Positions 54,205 to 63,999 of a stretch of 64,000 nucleotides of DNA are shown here, piece by piece. Positions within the stretch are counted from its first letter, which is position 1, and each line of letters begins with the position of its first letter. Under the pieces are notes generated by a model. It was not told where the DNA came from and searched no databases. It was given only the letters and a program-made list of their open reading frames with translations. The position numbers and the translations under genes were made by a program. The stretch is from Hyphomicrobiaceae bacterium (GTDB taxonomy: Bacteria > Pseudomonadota > Alphaproteobacteria > Rhizobiales > Hyphomicrobiaceae), in contig JAGRKV010000076.1 of assembly GCA_020442165.1 (NCBI GenBank), positions 47,408-111,407 of the forward strand. The letters run 5' to 3'.

Positions 54205-57117
54205 TCATACCTCCAGCCGTTTCAACGCGGCTGACAAGCGCTTGACGATGTCCTCCAGCTCGGCCTTGCGGTCGCGCGCCTCCTGGATGGCCTCGGGCTT
54301 GGCGCGCTCGATGAAGTTGGGGTTGTCGAGCTTGGCGTCCATCTTGCCGATGTCGACATTCGACTTCTCGATCTCGCGCGTGAGGCGCTTTCTCTCCGCG
54401 TCCATGTCGATGATGCCTTCGAGCGGCAAGGCCGCCGTCGTCTCACCGGCCACGACCATCGCCGCACCTTTCGGAGCGGATTTCGCAAACGTGATGCCAT
54501 CGAGCCGTGCCAGGCGCATCAGCGTTTCGCCGTGCGTGTCGACGCGCGCGGCAGCGGTCTTGTCGCCGCCGATGATGACGAGCGGAATCTTGGCGCCGGC
54601 CGGCACGTTCATCTCGCTTCTGACCGAGCGCACCTCGGAGACGAGATTGACGAGCCACCCGATCTCGGCGTCGGCCGTCTCGGAAACGAGACCCTCATGT
54701 GAAGGCCACTGGCTCAGCGCCAGCAAACTCAGACGGCCCTCGCCATGTTCGACCATGTGCGCCCACAATTCCTCCGTGATGAAGGGCATGAAGGGGTGCA
54801 GAAGTTTCAGGATCTGGTCGAGCACCCATGCGGTCGTCGCGCGGGTCTCTGCCATCGCGTTCTGGTCGTCGCCCATCAGTATCGGCTTGATGAGCTCCAG
54901 ATACCAATCGCAGAAGACGCCCCAGACGAACTCATAGACCGAACCCGCCGCGTCGTTGAAGCGGTATGCTTCCAGAGACTCGGTCACTTCGGCAGCGGTC
55001 TTCTGCAGTTCGCCCGCGATCCAGCGGTTGACCGTCTCCTTGATCGATGCGGGATCGAAATCGCGTTGGCGCACGCACTCGTTCATCTCAGCGAAGCGGG
55101 CGGCGTTCCATAGCTTGGTCGCGAAGTTGCGATAGCCCTCGACGCGATCGATCGACAGCTTGACGTCGGAACCCTGCGCCGCCATCGCCGCCATGGTGAA
55201 GCGAAGCGCGTCCGTACCGTAGGGCTTGATGCCCTCGGGGAAGTCCTTCTTCACCTCGCGCTCGACGCGATTGGCATTCTCCTTGTCGAGCCCCACGGTG
55301 CGCTTGGCGACGAGATCCTTCAGCGTGATGCCATCAATGATGTCCAAGGGATCGATGACGTTGCCGCGCGTCTTCGACATCTTGTTGCCCTGGCCATCGC
55401 GGACGAGGCCGTGGATGTAGACGTCGCGGAACGGCACCTCCTTCATGAAGTGCATGCCCATCATCATCATGCGGGCGACCCAGAAGAAGATGATGTCGAA
55501 GCCGGTGACAAGCGCGGCCGTCGGGTAATAGCGCTTCAGCTCCGATGTCTCGTCGGGCCAACCGAGCGTGGAAAACGGCCACAGCGCGGAGGAGAACCAG
55601 GTGTCGAGGACGTCTTCGTCACGGGTGAGTTTGACTTCCTTGCCGTGCTTTTTCTTCGCCGCCGCAGCAGCCTCGACTTCGTCATGGGCAACAAAGACGT
55701 CACCATCCGGCCCATACCACGCCGGGATCTGGTGGCCCCACCAGAGCTGACGCGAAATGCACCACGGCTGAATGTTGTCGAGCCAGCGGTAATAATCGTT
55801 GGCGAAGCGCTCGGGCACGAACCTGGTCTTGCCGGACCGCACGGCGGCAAGCGCGTCCTTGGCCAGTTCCTCGGCCTTCACGTACCACTGGTCCGTCAGC
55901 CACGGCTCGATGACGACCTGTGAACGGTCGCCATGGGGCACGGTGTGCGAGGTCGGTTCGATCTTCGCCAGTAGACCGGCTTTCGCCATGTCCTCGACGA
56001 TCTTCAGGCGCGCGGCGAAGCGCTCCATGCCACGATAGGCGGCGGGCACCTCGGCTTCGTCAGCGGCAGCGCCGTCGAGAATTTGCCCGTGGGCGTCGAG
56101 CACGTTGATCTGCGCGAGTTCGTTGCGTTTGCCGACCTCAAAGTCGTTGAAATCGTGCGCAGGCGTGATCTTGACCGCACCCGTACCCTTTTCGGGATCG
56201 GAATACTCGTCGGCGACAATCGGGATGACCCGGCCAACGAGCGGCAGCGTCACCGTCGCCTTGGCCTTGATGAGCGCTGCATAGCGCTCGTCGTCGGGAT
56301 GTACGGCAACGCCGGTATCGCCCAACATCGTTTCGGGCCGCGTCGTTGCGACAACGATATGGTCTGCCTCGAAACCCGCGACCTTCTCCGTCAGCGGATA
56401 GCGGAAGTGGTACATATGGCCGGACGGGTCCTTGGCCAGCACCTTGGCCAGCGCGCCCACGTCGAACGCGACCGTATTCCCTTCCTTGTCGGTCTGCCCC
56501 TCCTCCCACTTGAACGAGCCCTTCTTTTCGACCTGCACGACTTCCAGGTCGGAGATCGCGGTCTGGAACTTGGGGTCCCAGTTGACGAGGCGCTTGTCCT
56601 TGTAGATGAGGCCGGCACGATAGAGTTCGACGAACACCTTGCGGACGGCAGCCGACAAGCCCTCGTCCATGGTGAAGCGCTCGCGCGACCAGTCGCACGA
56701 TGCGCCCAATCGCTTCAGCTGGTTGACGATGGTGCCGCCCGATTCATCCTTCCAGCGCCAGACCTCCTTCAAGAAGGCATCGCGGCCCATGGTGCGGCGG
56801 TCGGTCTTGTTCTCGGCCGCGAGCTTGCGCTCGACCACCATCTGGGTGGCGATGCCTGCATGGTCGGTGCCCGGCTGCCAGAGCACGTCCTTGCCGCGCA
56901 TGCGCTCGAACCGCGCCAGCACGTCCTGCAGCGTGTTGTTCAAGGCGTGGCCCATGTGCAGCGAGCCGGTGACATTGGGCGGCGGGATGACGATTGCGTA
57001 GGACTTTGCACCGGCCGCGAGCCGCTCGGCGTTGCCGCACTTGAAGGCCTCGGCCTTTTCCCATTCGGCGCTAACGCGCGGCTCGATCGCTGCAGGCTGG
57101 TAGGTCTTTTCGAGCAT
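54205..57117 (-). CDS. valS: Valine--tRNA ligase
   Basis: This 970-residue class I synthetase has PPPNVTGSLHMGHALNNTLQD (HIGH type) near residue 47 and KMSKTRGNVIDPLDI (KMSK type). The CP1 editing domain between them is complete (TTRPETMLGDTGVAVHPDDERY), and the C-terminus ends in the coiled-coil arm (ERKRLTREIEKSNVDIGKMDAKLDN). The length and order fit ValS and not IleS or LeuS. It is downstream of the PopZ-like genes on the same strand. Confidence 0.98.
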   Translation of the reverse strand: MLEKTYQPAAIEPRVSAEWEKAEAFKCGNAERLAAGAKSYAIVIPPPNVTGSLHMGHALNNTLQDVLARFERMRGKDVLWQPGTDHAGIATQMVVERKLAAENKTDRRTMGRDAFLKEVWRWKDESGGTIVNQLKRLGASCDWSRERFTMDEGLSAAVRKVFVELYRAGLIYKDKRLVNWDPKFQTAISDLEVVQVEKKGSFKWEEGQTDKEGNTVAFDVGALAKVLAKDPSGHMYHFRYPLTEKVAGFEADHIVVATTRPETMLGDTGVAVHPDDERYAALIKAKATVTLPLVGRVIPIVADEYSDPEKGTGAVKITPAHDFNDFEVGKRNELAQINVLDAHGQILDGAAADEAEVPAAYRGMERFAARLKIVEDMAKAGLLAKIEPTSHTVPHGDRSQVVIEPWLTDQWYVKAEELAKDALAAVRSGKTRFVPERFANDYYRWLDNIQPWCISRQLWWGHQIPAWYGPDGDVFVAHDEVEAAAAAKKKHGKEVKLTRDEDVLDTWFSSALWPFSTLGWPDETSELKRYYPTAALVTGFDIIFFWVARMMMMGMHFMKEVPFRDVYIHGLVRDGQGNKMSKTRGNVIDPLDIIDGITLKDLVAKRTVGLDKENANRVEREVKKDFPEGIKPYGTDALRFTMAAMAAQGSDVKLSIDRVEGYRNFATKLWNAARFAEMNECVRQRDFDPASIKETVNRWIAGELQKTAAEVTESLEAYRFNDAAGSVYEFVWGVFCDWYLELIKPILMGDDQNAMAETRATTAWVLDQILKLLHPFMPFITEELWAHMVEHGEGRLSLLALSQWPSHEGLVSETADAEIGWLVNLVSEVRSVRSEMNVPAGAKIPLVIIGGDKTAAARVDTHGETLMRLARLDGITFAKSAPKGAAMVVAGETTAALPLEGIIDMDAERKRLTREIEKSNVDIGKMDAKLDNPNFIERAKPEAIQEARDRKAELEDIVKRLSAALKRLEV

Positions 57118-57406
57118 GGCTCTCAGTAGCGCCAGTTGGGCGCATGTCTCCGATTTCGGGTTTTAAAAAGATCGAGCGGCGGTGGTAGGGCGGGGCCTTG
57201 AACCTGTCAACCTGCAGGGTGCCGGGCAGCGTTCGCCCGCATCTGATTGCCAACACTCCGTAGGCGGCGGCGAGCTGGCATGGCGGCGACGAGCAAGGCA
57301 GATTACCACGCTCCCCCTGAGGGTTAGCGCCCTTGCTTCGCCGTCGCACTGGCGCTTCCAGTCGACGGGCCAAGGTGTGAGGGGAAACGACCGACGGCTT
57401 GGCTGC

Positions 57407-59158
57407 TCAGCCTTCCTCGCGCTTGATCTTGGGGGCGCGCTGATTGATCGTCTTCAGGCCATCAGCAAGCTCGATCCGCAGCGCCTTTTCAACCATGCGC
57501 GGCATGTTTTCCGCCAGCCACTCGCGCAGCATCGGCCGCAGCAGGTCAGCGACGATATCCTCGACCGTCCTGACACCAACTGCGCCGAGCGGTGTCGATG
57601 CGACAGTCGGTTCACCTGCCGAGGCGACCGCGGGGAGTGCCGGCTCTGGCAAACCCTGTTTGCTCGCCGCCTCCGGTGCTGCGGCTTCTGCAGGCGGCCG
57701 CACTTCCGATGAAACCTTCGGAGCAGCTGCAGCGGCAAGGAGACGCTCGTCCGGCTTGGGCATGGTAACTTGGGCCGGCGCAGATTGGGCAGGCTGCACC
57801 GCGACGGCGACGGGCTCTTGCTGTGGCTGGCTGGCCTGCACTGCGGGTTGGGGCGGCGGCGAAGAGGGTGGCGGAGGCAGCGGCGCGAATGCGGTCTGTT
57901 CCGACGCCGTGCCCGCATTCTTCTTGCCGAACGTCACATCCGCCGCAACGACCTTTGGTGACTTCCTGGCAACCGCAGCTTTTTCATCAGCAGCAGCGTT
58001 GGCGAAAGCAGCTGAATTGTCTTCGCTGCCGACGGCTACGCTGTCAGGCTCGGGGGAGCCGTTGTCGTCCATCTCAGCGTCTTGCTGCTCACTCCGATCT
58101 TCAGCTTGAGTATGCGCAGGCGTCGAAGCACCCGCCTGTTTGGCTGCGGCACTTGCCTGGGATGCCGCGGCAAGCCCTGCCATCAATGCACCAAACACAT
58201 CCCGCGCGTCTTCGGAGGCAGCCTGGTCGTCAACCTTGCCCTCAGCGGTTGCAGGCGCCTCATCCGATGCTTCAACGGTCGCATCATCGGTCTGGCCGGA
58301 ATGCGCCAGGCTGTCTTCCGTGGGAGGATTGGCGTCAGTGTTTTTTTCGCCAGCGGGCTCCGCGATCAGCGCAGCATCGGCGGGCTCGTCCGCGCGCGCT
58401 GCGGGCTGTGCGGGCACTTCACTGCCCAGGATGATGGTGTCGCTGGAGGGTACGAATGCGCCCAGATCGGCGATGCGGCCGCCCCCATCCTCGTCGCGGT
58501 CTACAGGAGAACTCGACTTTGCCATCAGGCCAGCAACGTCGACCTCATTCGTCTTGCTGCTTGGCCGTGCATCGTTCGGGGCCGCAGATCCCGCAGTTCC
58601 ACCGGCGGCATCGTCCAGCAGCTCATCGATATCGAAACCTTCCTGCCTCTCGCCCGCTGCTGCACGGTCACCGGCGTTACCCGAGCCGGGCTCACCGCGC
58701 GCCGTGACATCGGCCGCGGGTGCACTCATCCCACCGCGCAAGGCATCCGCCAGACGGCCGAAAAGCGCATCGTCAGCGCCATCGTTACGTGGCGGCAGAT
58801 GAGGCATGGATGATCTTGTTGCAGCCTTGGGTGCAGCACTCGTTCCGCCTGGTTCAGGCGCGCCAACGCCTCGCGGCGCCTGCGGTGCGGACGTGTTGTA
58901 TGGCATCGGTGCGCGCCGCTGCGGTTCGGGGACATTCGCCGCCGGAGGCTGTGGTTCACGCAGTCCGCCACCCATGCCGAAGCGGTCAGGCGCGGTTTGT
59001 GACTTCGCCGGCTGGGATGTTGAACCAAACCCGCCAGAGAGATTTCGTGCACGGTCTGGAAGTGGACGGGCCCCGCCTGGCTCTTCCGCAATAATCTTGC
59101 GGATCGATGCCAGGATCTCTTCCATCGACGGTTCCGCTGCCGCTTCCGGTCGTGACAT
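57407..59158 (-). CDS. popZ: PopZ-family (DUF2497) protein, long form
   Basis: This 583-residue protein has the two ends that define the family: an N-terminal helix SMEEILASIRKIIAEE (residues 11-26) and a C-terminal block VEDIVADLLRPMLREWLAENMPRMVEKAL (532-560). In Caulobacter, PopZ (177 residues) polymerises at cell poles and anchors ParB-bound origins. The 500-residue linker here is acidic, Pro/Ala/Ser-rich and likely disordered, so this is an unusually long member. GAGG precedes the ATG. It lies between valS and a shorter paralogue at 59440-60249. Confidence 0.85.
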   Translation of the reverse strand: MSRPEAAAEPSMEEILASIRKIIAEEPGGARPLPDRARNLSGGFGSTSQPAKSQTAPDRFGMGGGLREPQPPAANVPEPQRRAPMPYNTSAPQAPRGVGAPEPGGTSAAPKAATRSSMPHLPPRNDGADDALFGRLADALRGGMSAPAADVTARGEPGSGNAGDRAAAGERQEGFDIDELLDDAAGGTAGSAAPNDARPSSKTNEVDVAGLMAKSSSPVDRDEDGGGRIADLGAFVPSSDTIILGSEVPAQPAARADEPADAALIAEPAGEKNTDANPPTEDSLAHSGQTDDATVEASDEAPATAEGKVDDQAASEDARDVFGALMAGLAAASQASAAAKQAGASTPAHTQAEDRSEQQDAEMDDNGSPEPDSVAVGSEDNSAAFANAAADEKAAVARKSPKVVAADVTFGKKNAGTASEQTAFAPLPPPPSSPPPQPAVQASQPQQEPVAVAVQPAQSAPAQVTMPKPDERLLAAAAAPKVSSEVRPPAEAAAPEAASKQGLPEPALPAVASAGEPTVASTPLGAVGVRTVEDIVADLLRPMLREWLAENMPRMVEKALRIELADGLKTINQRAPKIKREEG

Positions 59159-59174
59159 CGCCTAACCTCGCCTT

Positions 59175-59202
59175 GTCAAATACGCCGCGTCAAATACGCC
59201 GC
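59175..59202. repeat. Perfect 14-base tandem duplication upstream of popZ
   Basis: The sequence GTCAAATACGCCGC occurs twice in direct succession (59175-59188 and 59189-59202). It starts 17 bases from the popZ start and on the minus strand overlaps the likely 5' untranslated region. It may be a recent slippage or part of the promoter region. Confidence 0.7.
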
Positions 59203-59439
59203 CCCTGGCTGCACACAACACAAACGACCGCTGGGAGGTGAGGTGCTTCCCGCGATCAGTTTGGGCGTTGCGGCTGCCCGACACACTATCCCGCGATGAC
59301 CAGCCCTCTACTGGCCGTTGCGGGCAGATGTCCTTCACTATGCTCGTACACGTTCAAGTTGGCCGCATCAATGAGGTGCTCACAACTAGCGTGGCAATCT
59401 TGCCAGTACCCACGGGAAAATTACACGCCTGTATTCACG

Positions 59440-60249
59440 CTACTTCTCATCTTTTTCATCCAACCCACTGTGTTGCCTGTTCCTTGTCTGCGCAGCCTCC
59501 GAGGAGAGGGCCTTTTCAACCATGCGTGGCATGTTTTCGTTCAGCCAATCTTTCAACAGAGGCCGCAGCAGCTCGGCTGCACCATTGTGATGCTTCAGCA
59601 GTTCGGCTGGGAGCGCAGCGCCGATGTCGGCCACAGCGTTTCCGGCGAGTTTCCAGGTGGCGTCACTAGGCAGCGCGGGCGAAGCTGACGGCGTCAGCTG
59701 GTCATGTGCATTGCTTGCCGGCTGCTGTTGTGGTGCTTCGGCGGTGGGTGGCGGCAAGGCTGGCACTGCCGCTTGTCCCATTTGCTTGAAGCGCGTATCC
59801 ATGAACGAAACCATCTTGCGCGCAACGGGGGGACTGCCATCAGGTCCAGCTGAGCGCGGCAGGGTGCCTTCCGGTCCATCCCCTGCAGGGCCATCAGGCC
59901 GAGGCGGGGCGCTGGCAATGCTGGCACTGCGCAATGCGTCGGTGAGCCGGGTCGCAATCGGGCGCCGCCGCCGGTGCACATCCGTTTCCGGCCGCGCAGG
60001 TTCTGGGCGTGAAAACAGTGATGGAAGATCCAATTCGCCGTCTTCCGCATCATCGTTTGCCGGTGCGACCGCAGCGGGATGCACGGGTTGGTTCCAAGCC
60101 GCCACTCTGCCATTGCGGACTTTGCCGATGGCATCTGTCATTTGGGCGCCGCCGGAGTCGCCTGAAACTTGACTGCCGGCAGTCTGGCGCCGGATCGCCG
60201 TCAGTATCTCCTCAATGGATAGTTCCTGGTTCTTGGGAAGCCCGGACAT
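59440..60249 (-). CDS. PopZ-family (DUF2497-like) protein, short paralogue
   Basis: This 269-residue protein shares the layout of its neighbour: N-terminal LSIEEILTAIRRQTA (10-24), a Pro-rich linker, and C-terminal AAELLRPLLKDWLNENMPRMVEKAL (224-248). The string ENMPRMVEKAL is identical to the neighbour's. The linker includes a basic patch (HRRRRPIATRLTDAL). It lies 281 bases upstream of popZ on the same strand, with no other gene between. A tandem duplication followed by divergence is likely. A distinct polar or envelope role is possible. Confidence 0.8.
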   Translation of the reverse strand: MSGLPKNQELSIEEILTAIRRQTAGSQVSGDSGGAQMTDAIGKVRNGRVAAWNQPVHPAAVAPANDDAEDGELDLPSLFSRPEPARPETDVHRRRRPIATRLTDALRSASIASAPPRPDGPAGDGPEGTLPRSAGPDGSPPVARKMVSFMDTRFKQMGQAAVPALPPPTAEAPQQQPASNAHDQLTPSASPALPSDATWKLAGNAVADIGAALPAELLKHHNGAAELLRPLLKDWLNENMPRMVEKALSSEAAQTRNRQHSGLDEKDEK

Positions 60250-60583
60250 GACGCTACCTCACTGGTTCGGGCTGGAGGCCGCGCATGCGCCGCTCAGCAC
60301 CTCGTGATGAATGCCTCCCGTTCTGCTCGTTGCCGAAATCCCGATGCGTTCCACCCGCCTGCCTTCATCGTGAGGCGGCACATCTTTTCGGCTGAGCCCA
60401 CACCGCATTACTGCTATCGGGTCACAGCGGCAAACTTTGGGCATTCGTTTGGCGACGGCTGCCTTTGATTGACCTGGAGCGGAGGCAAACCCGGCAATCG
60501 CGCATGACGCAAAGAACGCCAGCGGCCATGCCGCAGGCGTTCTTTAGCTCGCTATCGATTGAGAATTCCTGGCGCTGAGCGCC
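60250..60583. other. Intergenic region holding the tolC terminator
   Basis: About 334 bases separate the short PopZ-like gene from the TolC-type gene. The only clear element is the strong hairpin at 60511-60545. A promoter for the PopZ-like genes should lie in the right-hand part (60250-60450), but none was assigned. Confidence 0.5.
60511..60545 (-). terminator. Nested hairpin terminator of the TolC-type gene
   Basis: A perfect ten-base-pair stem (AAAGAACGCC/GGCGTTCTTT) encloses a second four-base-pair stem (GCGG/CCGC), and the 3' arm ends in TTCTTT on the minus strand. It begins 38 bases after the stop of the TolC-type gene. Confidence 0.85.
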
Positions 60584-62047
60584 TTATTTGTAGGGCTTGG
60601 CCTCGACGTGGGCGTTCCAGGCGTCGAAGTGCTCACGACGACCATCCTCATGGGTGATCGAGAGGCCGAACCACTTCCGGCGCACTTCCTCGTAATGCAC
60701 CTCGGGTTCGTAGACGTATGATGCGACGCCCAGCCGTTCGGCTTCGAGCCGGCCGATCGCCGAGAGCAAGGTGTAACCGGCGACAACGAGGTTACGCTCG
60801 TTCGTCACCTGCTGAACTTGTGCGTTGAGCAATTCCTGTTCGGCGTTGAGCACGTCGAGCAGCGTGCGCTGACCGACTTTTTCTTCCTCACGCACGCCGG
60901 TCAGCGCGGTCTGGCTTGCCGATACCTGCGCGCGATCGGATTGCACCTGAGCCTGGGCCGCCTGCAACCGCGACCAGGAAGCGATGACTGCTGCGCGCAC
61001 CTCGGTGCGGACCTGCTCGATCTCCTGCAGGCGCGACACATGGGTGTGCTTGGCCTGCCGCACACGCGCGTAGACCTCGCCGCCCTCGTAGATCGGGATT
61101 GAAATGCGGCCGGTGATCGAGCCCTGCTCGGACTCGTCGAGTGTCTTGCTGGAACCGTAGCGCTCGCCCCACTGCGCATCGAGTTGCGCTGTCGGCAGAA
61201 GCTCGCCGCGAATGCGTTCGACGGTATAGCGCGCTGCCTGCTCGCGATAGAGAGCCGCAACGATGAGGGCGTTTTCCTGTTCGCCGACCGCAATCGATGC
61301 GTCGAGGCTGTTGGGTACGAAGCGATCGGGAGGACCCGGATCTGCGACGCCATTTGGCGGATTACCAACTACGCGCTCGTAGGTCGCGCGCGAACTCTTC
61401 AGATTGGCGCGGGCCGCATCCAGTGACGAGGTGGCGCCGGCGCGTCGGGCCTCGGCCTGGGCGACATCCGTGCGCGTGACTTCGCCCACCGCGAAACGGT
61501 CTTGAGTGGCCTTCAACTCGCGAGCGAGCACACGCAGATTATTTTCTTGCAACCGAACGACGGCCTGATCGCGCACAACATCCATATACGCGGTCACGGC
61601 TTCGAGCAGGACAGCCCGCTCGACATCGCGCAAAGTTTCGCGGCCGGCCCGCACGGCTGCTTCTGCCTCGTTGACTGCGTTGGTCGTCTGGAAACCATTG
61701 AACAGGTTCTGCGACAGGTTGATCGCATATCCAGAGGGCGTGGTCGTGCCGTTGCTGAGTGATGGCGGTTTCGTGTAGGTGGACTGCACACCGACATCAG
61801 CCGAGGCCGAGACGTTTGGCCGGTAGCCCGAATTCGCGCGCGCCACCTCTTCGTCGGTTGCACGCAGACGTGCACGCTCAGCATCGATGCGCGGGTTGTA
61901 TTTATAGGCGGCAGACAGTGCCTGCCTCAGTGTTTCGGCTGAAACCGGCCCGGAAGAAGAGGTAGCGACTGCGGCGAATGCAGCCAGGATTGCGGCGCTA
62001 ATGCGCCCGACCCTGCGCCTTCCAGTCGTTGCGTACATGCTCTGCAT
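60584..62047 (-). CDS. tolC: TolC-family outer-membrane channel protein
   Basis: This 487-residue protein has a signal peptide (cut near GPVSAETL) and two repeated helical/strand units of the TolC fold. ETLRQALSAAYKYNPRIDAERARLRATDEEVARANSGYRPNVS is the first helix, and AQAQVQSDRAQVSASQTALTGVREEEKVGQRTLLDVLNAEQELLNAQ is the matching unit in the second repeat. It forms the outer-membrane duct of type I secretion and RND systems, so it could serve the RND pump at 2254-6521, which has no linked partner. GGAGAG precedes the ATG. Confidence 0.93.
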   Translation of the reverse strand: MQSMYATTGRRRVGRISAAILAAFAAVATSSSGPVSAETLRQALSAAYKYNPRIDAERARLRATDEEVARANSGYRPNVSASADVGVQSTYTKPPSLSNGTTTPSGYAINLSQNLFNGFQTTNAVNEAEAAVRAGRETLRDVERAVLLEAVTAYMDVVRDQAVVRLQENNLRVLARELKATQDRFAVGEVTRTDVAQAEARRAGATSSLDAARANLKSSRATYERVVGNPPNGVADPGPPDRFVPNSLDASIAVGEQENALIVAALYREQAARYTVERIRGELLPTAQLDAQWGERYGSSKTLDESEQGSITGRISIPIYEGGEVYARVRQAKHTHVSRLQEIEQVRTEVRAAVIASWSRLQAAQAQVQSDRAQVSASQTALTGVREEEKVGQRTLLDVLNAEQELLNAQVQQVTNERNLVVAGYTLLSAIGRLEAERLGVASYVYEPEVHYEEVRRKWFGLSITHEDGRREHFDAWNAHVEAKPYK

Positions 62048-62777
62048 CAGCTCTCCGGCCCCAATGTGTCAACGCCCAGCGGGTCCTGCCTCGACAATCT
62101 CAATCCGCGAGCATGTTCCGATCGGCCGCTCGGGACCAATTCAGTTGGAACCGAACCCACCGCGCCCCTTGGCGGGGTCCTTTTGCGGGTCTTGATCGCA
62201 GACTCTTCCCTTCCGCATCACACAAAGCATTTACACCAAGCCCCCAGATCCAATTTGATCGCACGGGCAATGAACTGTTTGGCACGATTCGATGCCATCG
62301 CCAGTGGCACGCAATCCCTCTTCAACATCTGATCTGCCGGCTGCCGCAATCTTCTTTGCACGCTGCCGCCAGCCGAAGCATTTGAGGTTGGGTGGTGCTG
62401 CCATCATCCCCTAAGCAAAACCCATATGCACCACCTGCAGGCGAATCGCCTGCCGCGACAGCCCAGATTTAGAGCAGCTTTGGCCTCGCGGGGAAAGTTG
62501 GCAGCGCAATTGATCGGACGACTCCCGATCGCTGTGTAGCGCCAGAGCAACAGGTCGATGAGCACAAGCTCAACACTGTGACATCGACACCATCATCACG
62601 TCCACTTGCCATCGGCCGCGTTCTAATGGCGACAGACAGGCCGCAGCAATTCTCCGCCCCTGCGAGCCTACCCGCAGTGCGGACAGCTCCGGCGCGGGAC
62701 CAATTGTAGTAGCGTTCGCCCGCCGGATGCTCGCCCATGGGAGTTCGGAGCGCCGCCAAAGCGGGGCCCTTGCCCCA
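62048..62777. other. Gene-free region between the TolC-type and methyltransferase genes
   Basis: These 730 bases hold no supported gene. One tight inverted repeat (GCAGGCGA/TCGCCTGC, 62437-62453) is visible. The TolC-type promoter must lie at the left end. The length is large for this otherwise compact region, so a small RNA or decayed gene is possible but not shown. Confidence 0.45.
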
Positions 62778-63446
62778 TTAGAACACGAATTCTTTCTTGC
62801 GCTGGAAACCGGGCAGCGCTGGCGCGGAAGCCGCAAAAGCGGCGCGTCGATCAAAATTGCGGCCAGAGCGCCGGTACAGGACGGCATGTCCCGCGACGCC
62901 TGCCTCAATGGCAACAAGGCGTCCACCGTCCTTCAATTGATCGAGCAGAGATGCCGGCAAATCCTCCACCGCACCTTCGATGATGATGGCGTCGTAGGGT
63001 CCTTCCGAAGGATACCCGACTTCCAGATCACCCTTCACGACGGCAACATTATCGCTCTTTAGATCTTCCAGGGCTTTGGTTGCCTGTTCGGCCAAGGCCG
63101 GATCGACCTCGAGGGCCACGACTGTCTGCGCGAGTTTGGAGATGACCGCCGCCGAATAACCGCTTGCAGCGCCGATATCCAATACGATGTCCTGATCGGA
63201 CAGTTCCGCCAGCTGCACCAGTTTTGCGAAGGCGCGCGGCGCCATCATCCCGCGTGCCATCGTGCCTGCCTCCGCTTTGACGAGCGTCAGGGCTTCATCG
63301 ATGTAGGCGACGGGCTTCAACGAGGTGGGGACGAACGCCTCGCGCGGAACCTGCAACATCGCATTGATGATCCGCCGGTCGGTCACGTCATCGGGACGCA
63401 CCTGGGATTCGACCATGTTCTTGCGCTGCAGAGCGACGTTCACCAT
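62778..63446 (-). CDS. Protein-L-isoaspartate methyltransferase-like protein
   Basis: This 222-residue protein belongs to the Pcm family of SAM-dependent methyltransferases. The SAM motif I is VLDIGAASGYSAAVISKLAQTVVALEVD, and the N-terminal block MVESQVRPDDVTDRRIINAMLQVPREAFVP is characteristic of the group found upstream of tolC in rhizobia. True Pcm enzymes share the fold, but motif I here (GAASGY) differs from the common GTGSGY. Its target is uncertain. AAGGGGAAG lies before the ATG. Confidence 0.82.
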   Translation of the reverse strand: MVNVALQRKNMVESQVRPDDVTDRRIINAMLQVPREAFVPTSLKPVAYIDEALTLVKAEAGTMARGMMAPRAFAKLVQLAELSDQDIVLDIGAASGYSAAVISKLAQTVVALEVDPALAEQATKALEDLKSDNVAVVKGDLEVGYPSEGPYDAIIIEGAVEDLPASLLDQLKDGGRLVAIEAGVAGHAVLYRRSGRNFDRRAAFAASAPALPGFQRKKEFVF

Positions 63447-63925
63447 GACTTCCCCTTGGATTTTTCCCTAGTGCCGATGGATTAGAGTGCCGATGGAAGA
63501 GTGCAAACGTGCGGGGATGCCGAACACCCCTGCCGCTGCAATCCGCGGCGAAAATAGCCAAACACTGCTCCTCGTACCAGACCGTAAATTGGCGAACACG
63601 GCTGCGCGCTTTTAACGGGAAAGCAGGCAAGGCGATCACGCGCGGCGGTGCCTGCCGCCGCGCGCCTGCCAAACCATGGGGGCAAGAGGCGGGGCAACAA
63701 ATGTTGAGGCGGCAGCGTAGCGCGGGGTGGGTACTCGATCCCGTCTTGTCGAACAGCGGCGGGCTATGGTAAGCGGAGCCTCCTTTCGTGATGCGGCATC
63801 GCCTTTTGTTTTCTGCGCTTCTTGCGCGCGGAACATCTCTGGCCGCTAACGACAGTACTCGTCGGGCCTCAGCGGAGTGCTCGCATCGACGCAGCCCATT
63901 CACCACTGGACTGCCGGACTGGAAT
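63447..63925. other. Gene-free region before tRNA-Cys
   Basis: About 479 bases contain only short open frames that overlap each other and have no ribosome-binding site or family feature. Promoters for the methyltransferase (minus) and the tRNA (plus) should lie here. Confidence 0.45.
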
Positions 63926-63999
63926 GGCCACGTGGCGGAGTGGTGACGCAGCGGACTGCAAATCCGTATACCCCGGTTCGATTCCGGGCGTGGCCTCCA
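63926..63999 (+). tRNA. tRNA-Cys (GCA anticodon)
   Basis: The 74-base sequence folds into a standard cloverleaf with acceptor stem GGCCACG/CGTGGCC, anticodon loop CTGCAAA giving GCA, T-loop TTCGATT and an encoded CCA. All stems appear paired. It sits at the very end of the window. Confidence 0.95.

Noticed and set aside
56083..57129. 348-codon plus-strand open frame opposite valS
   Set aside because: It is a shadow frame; valS is certain on the opposite strand.
63388..63906. 172-codon minus-strand open frame upstream of the methyltransferase
   Set aside because: It overlaps the start of the methyltransferase gene in another frame, has no family features and is rich in Arg and Pro.
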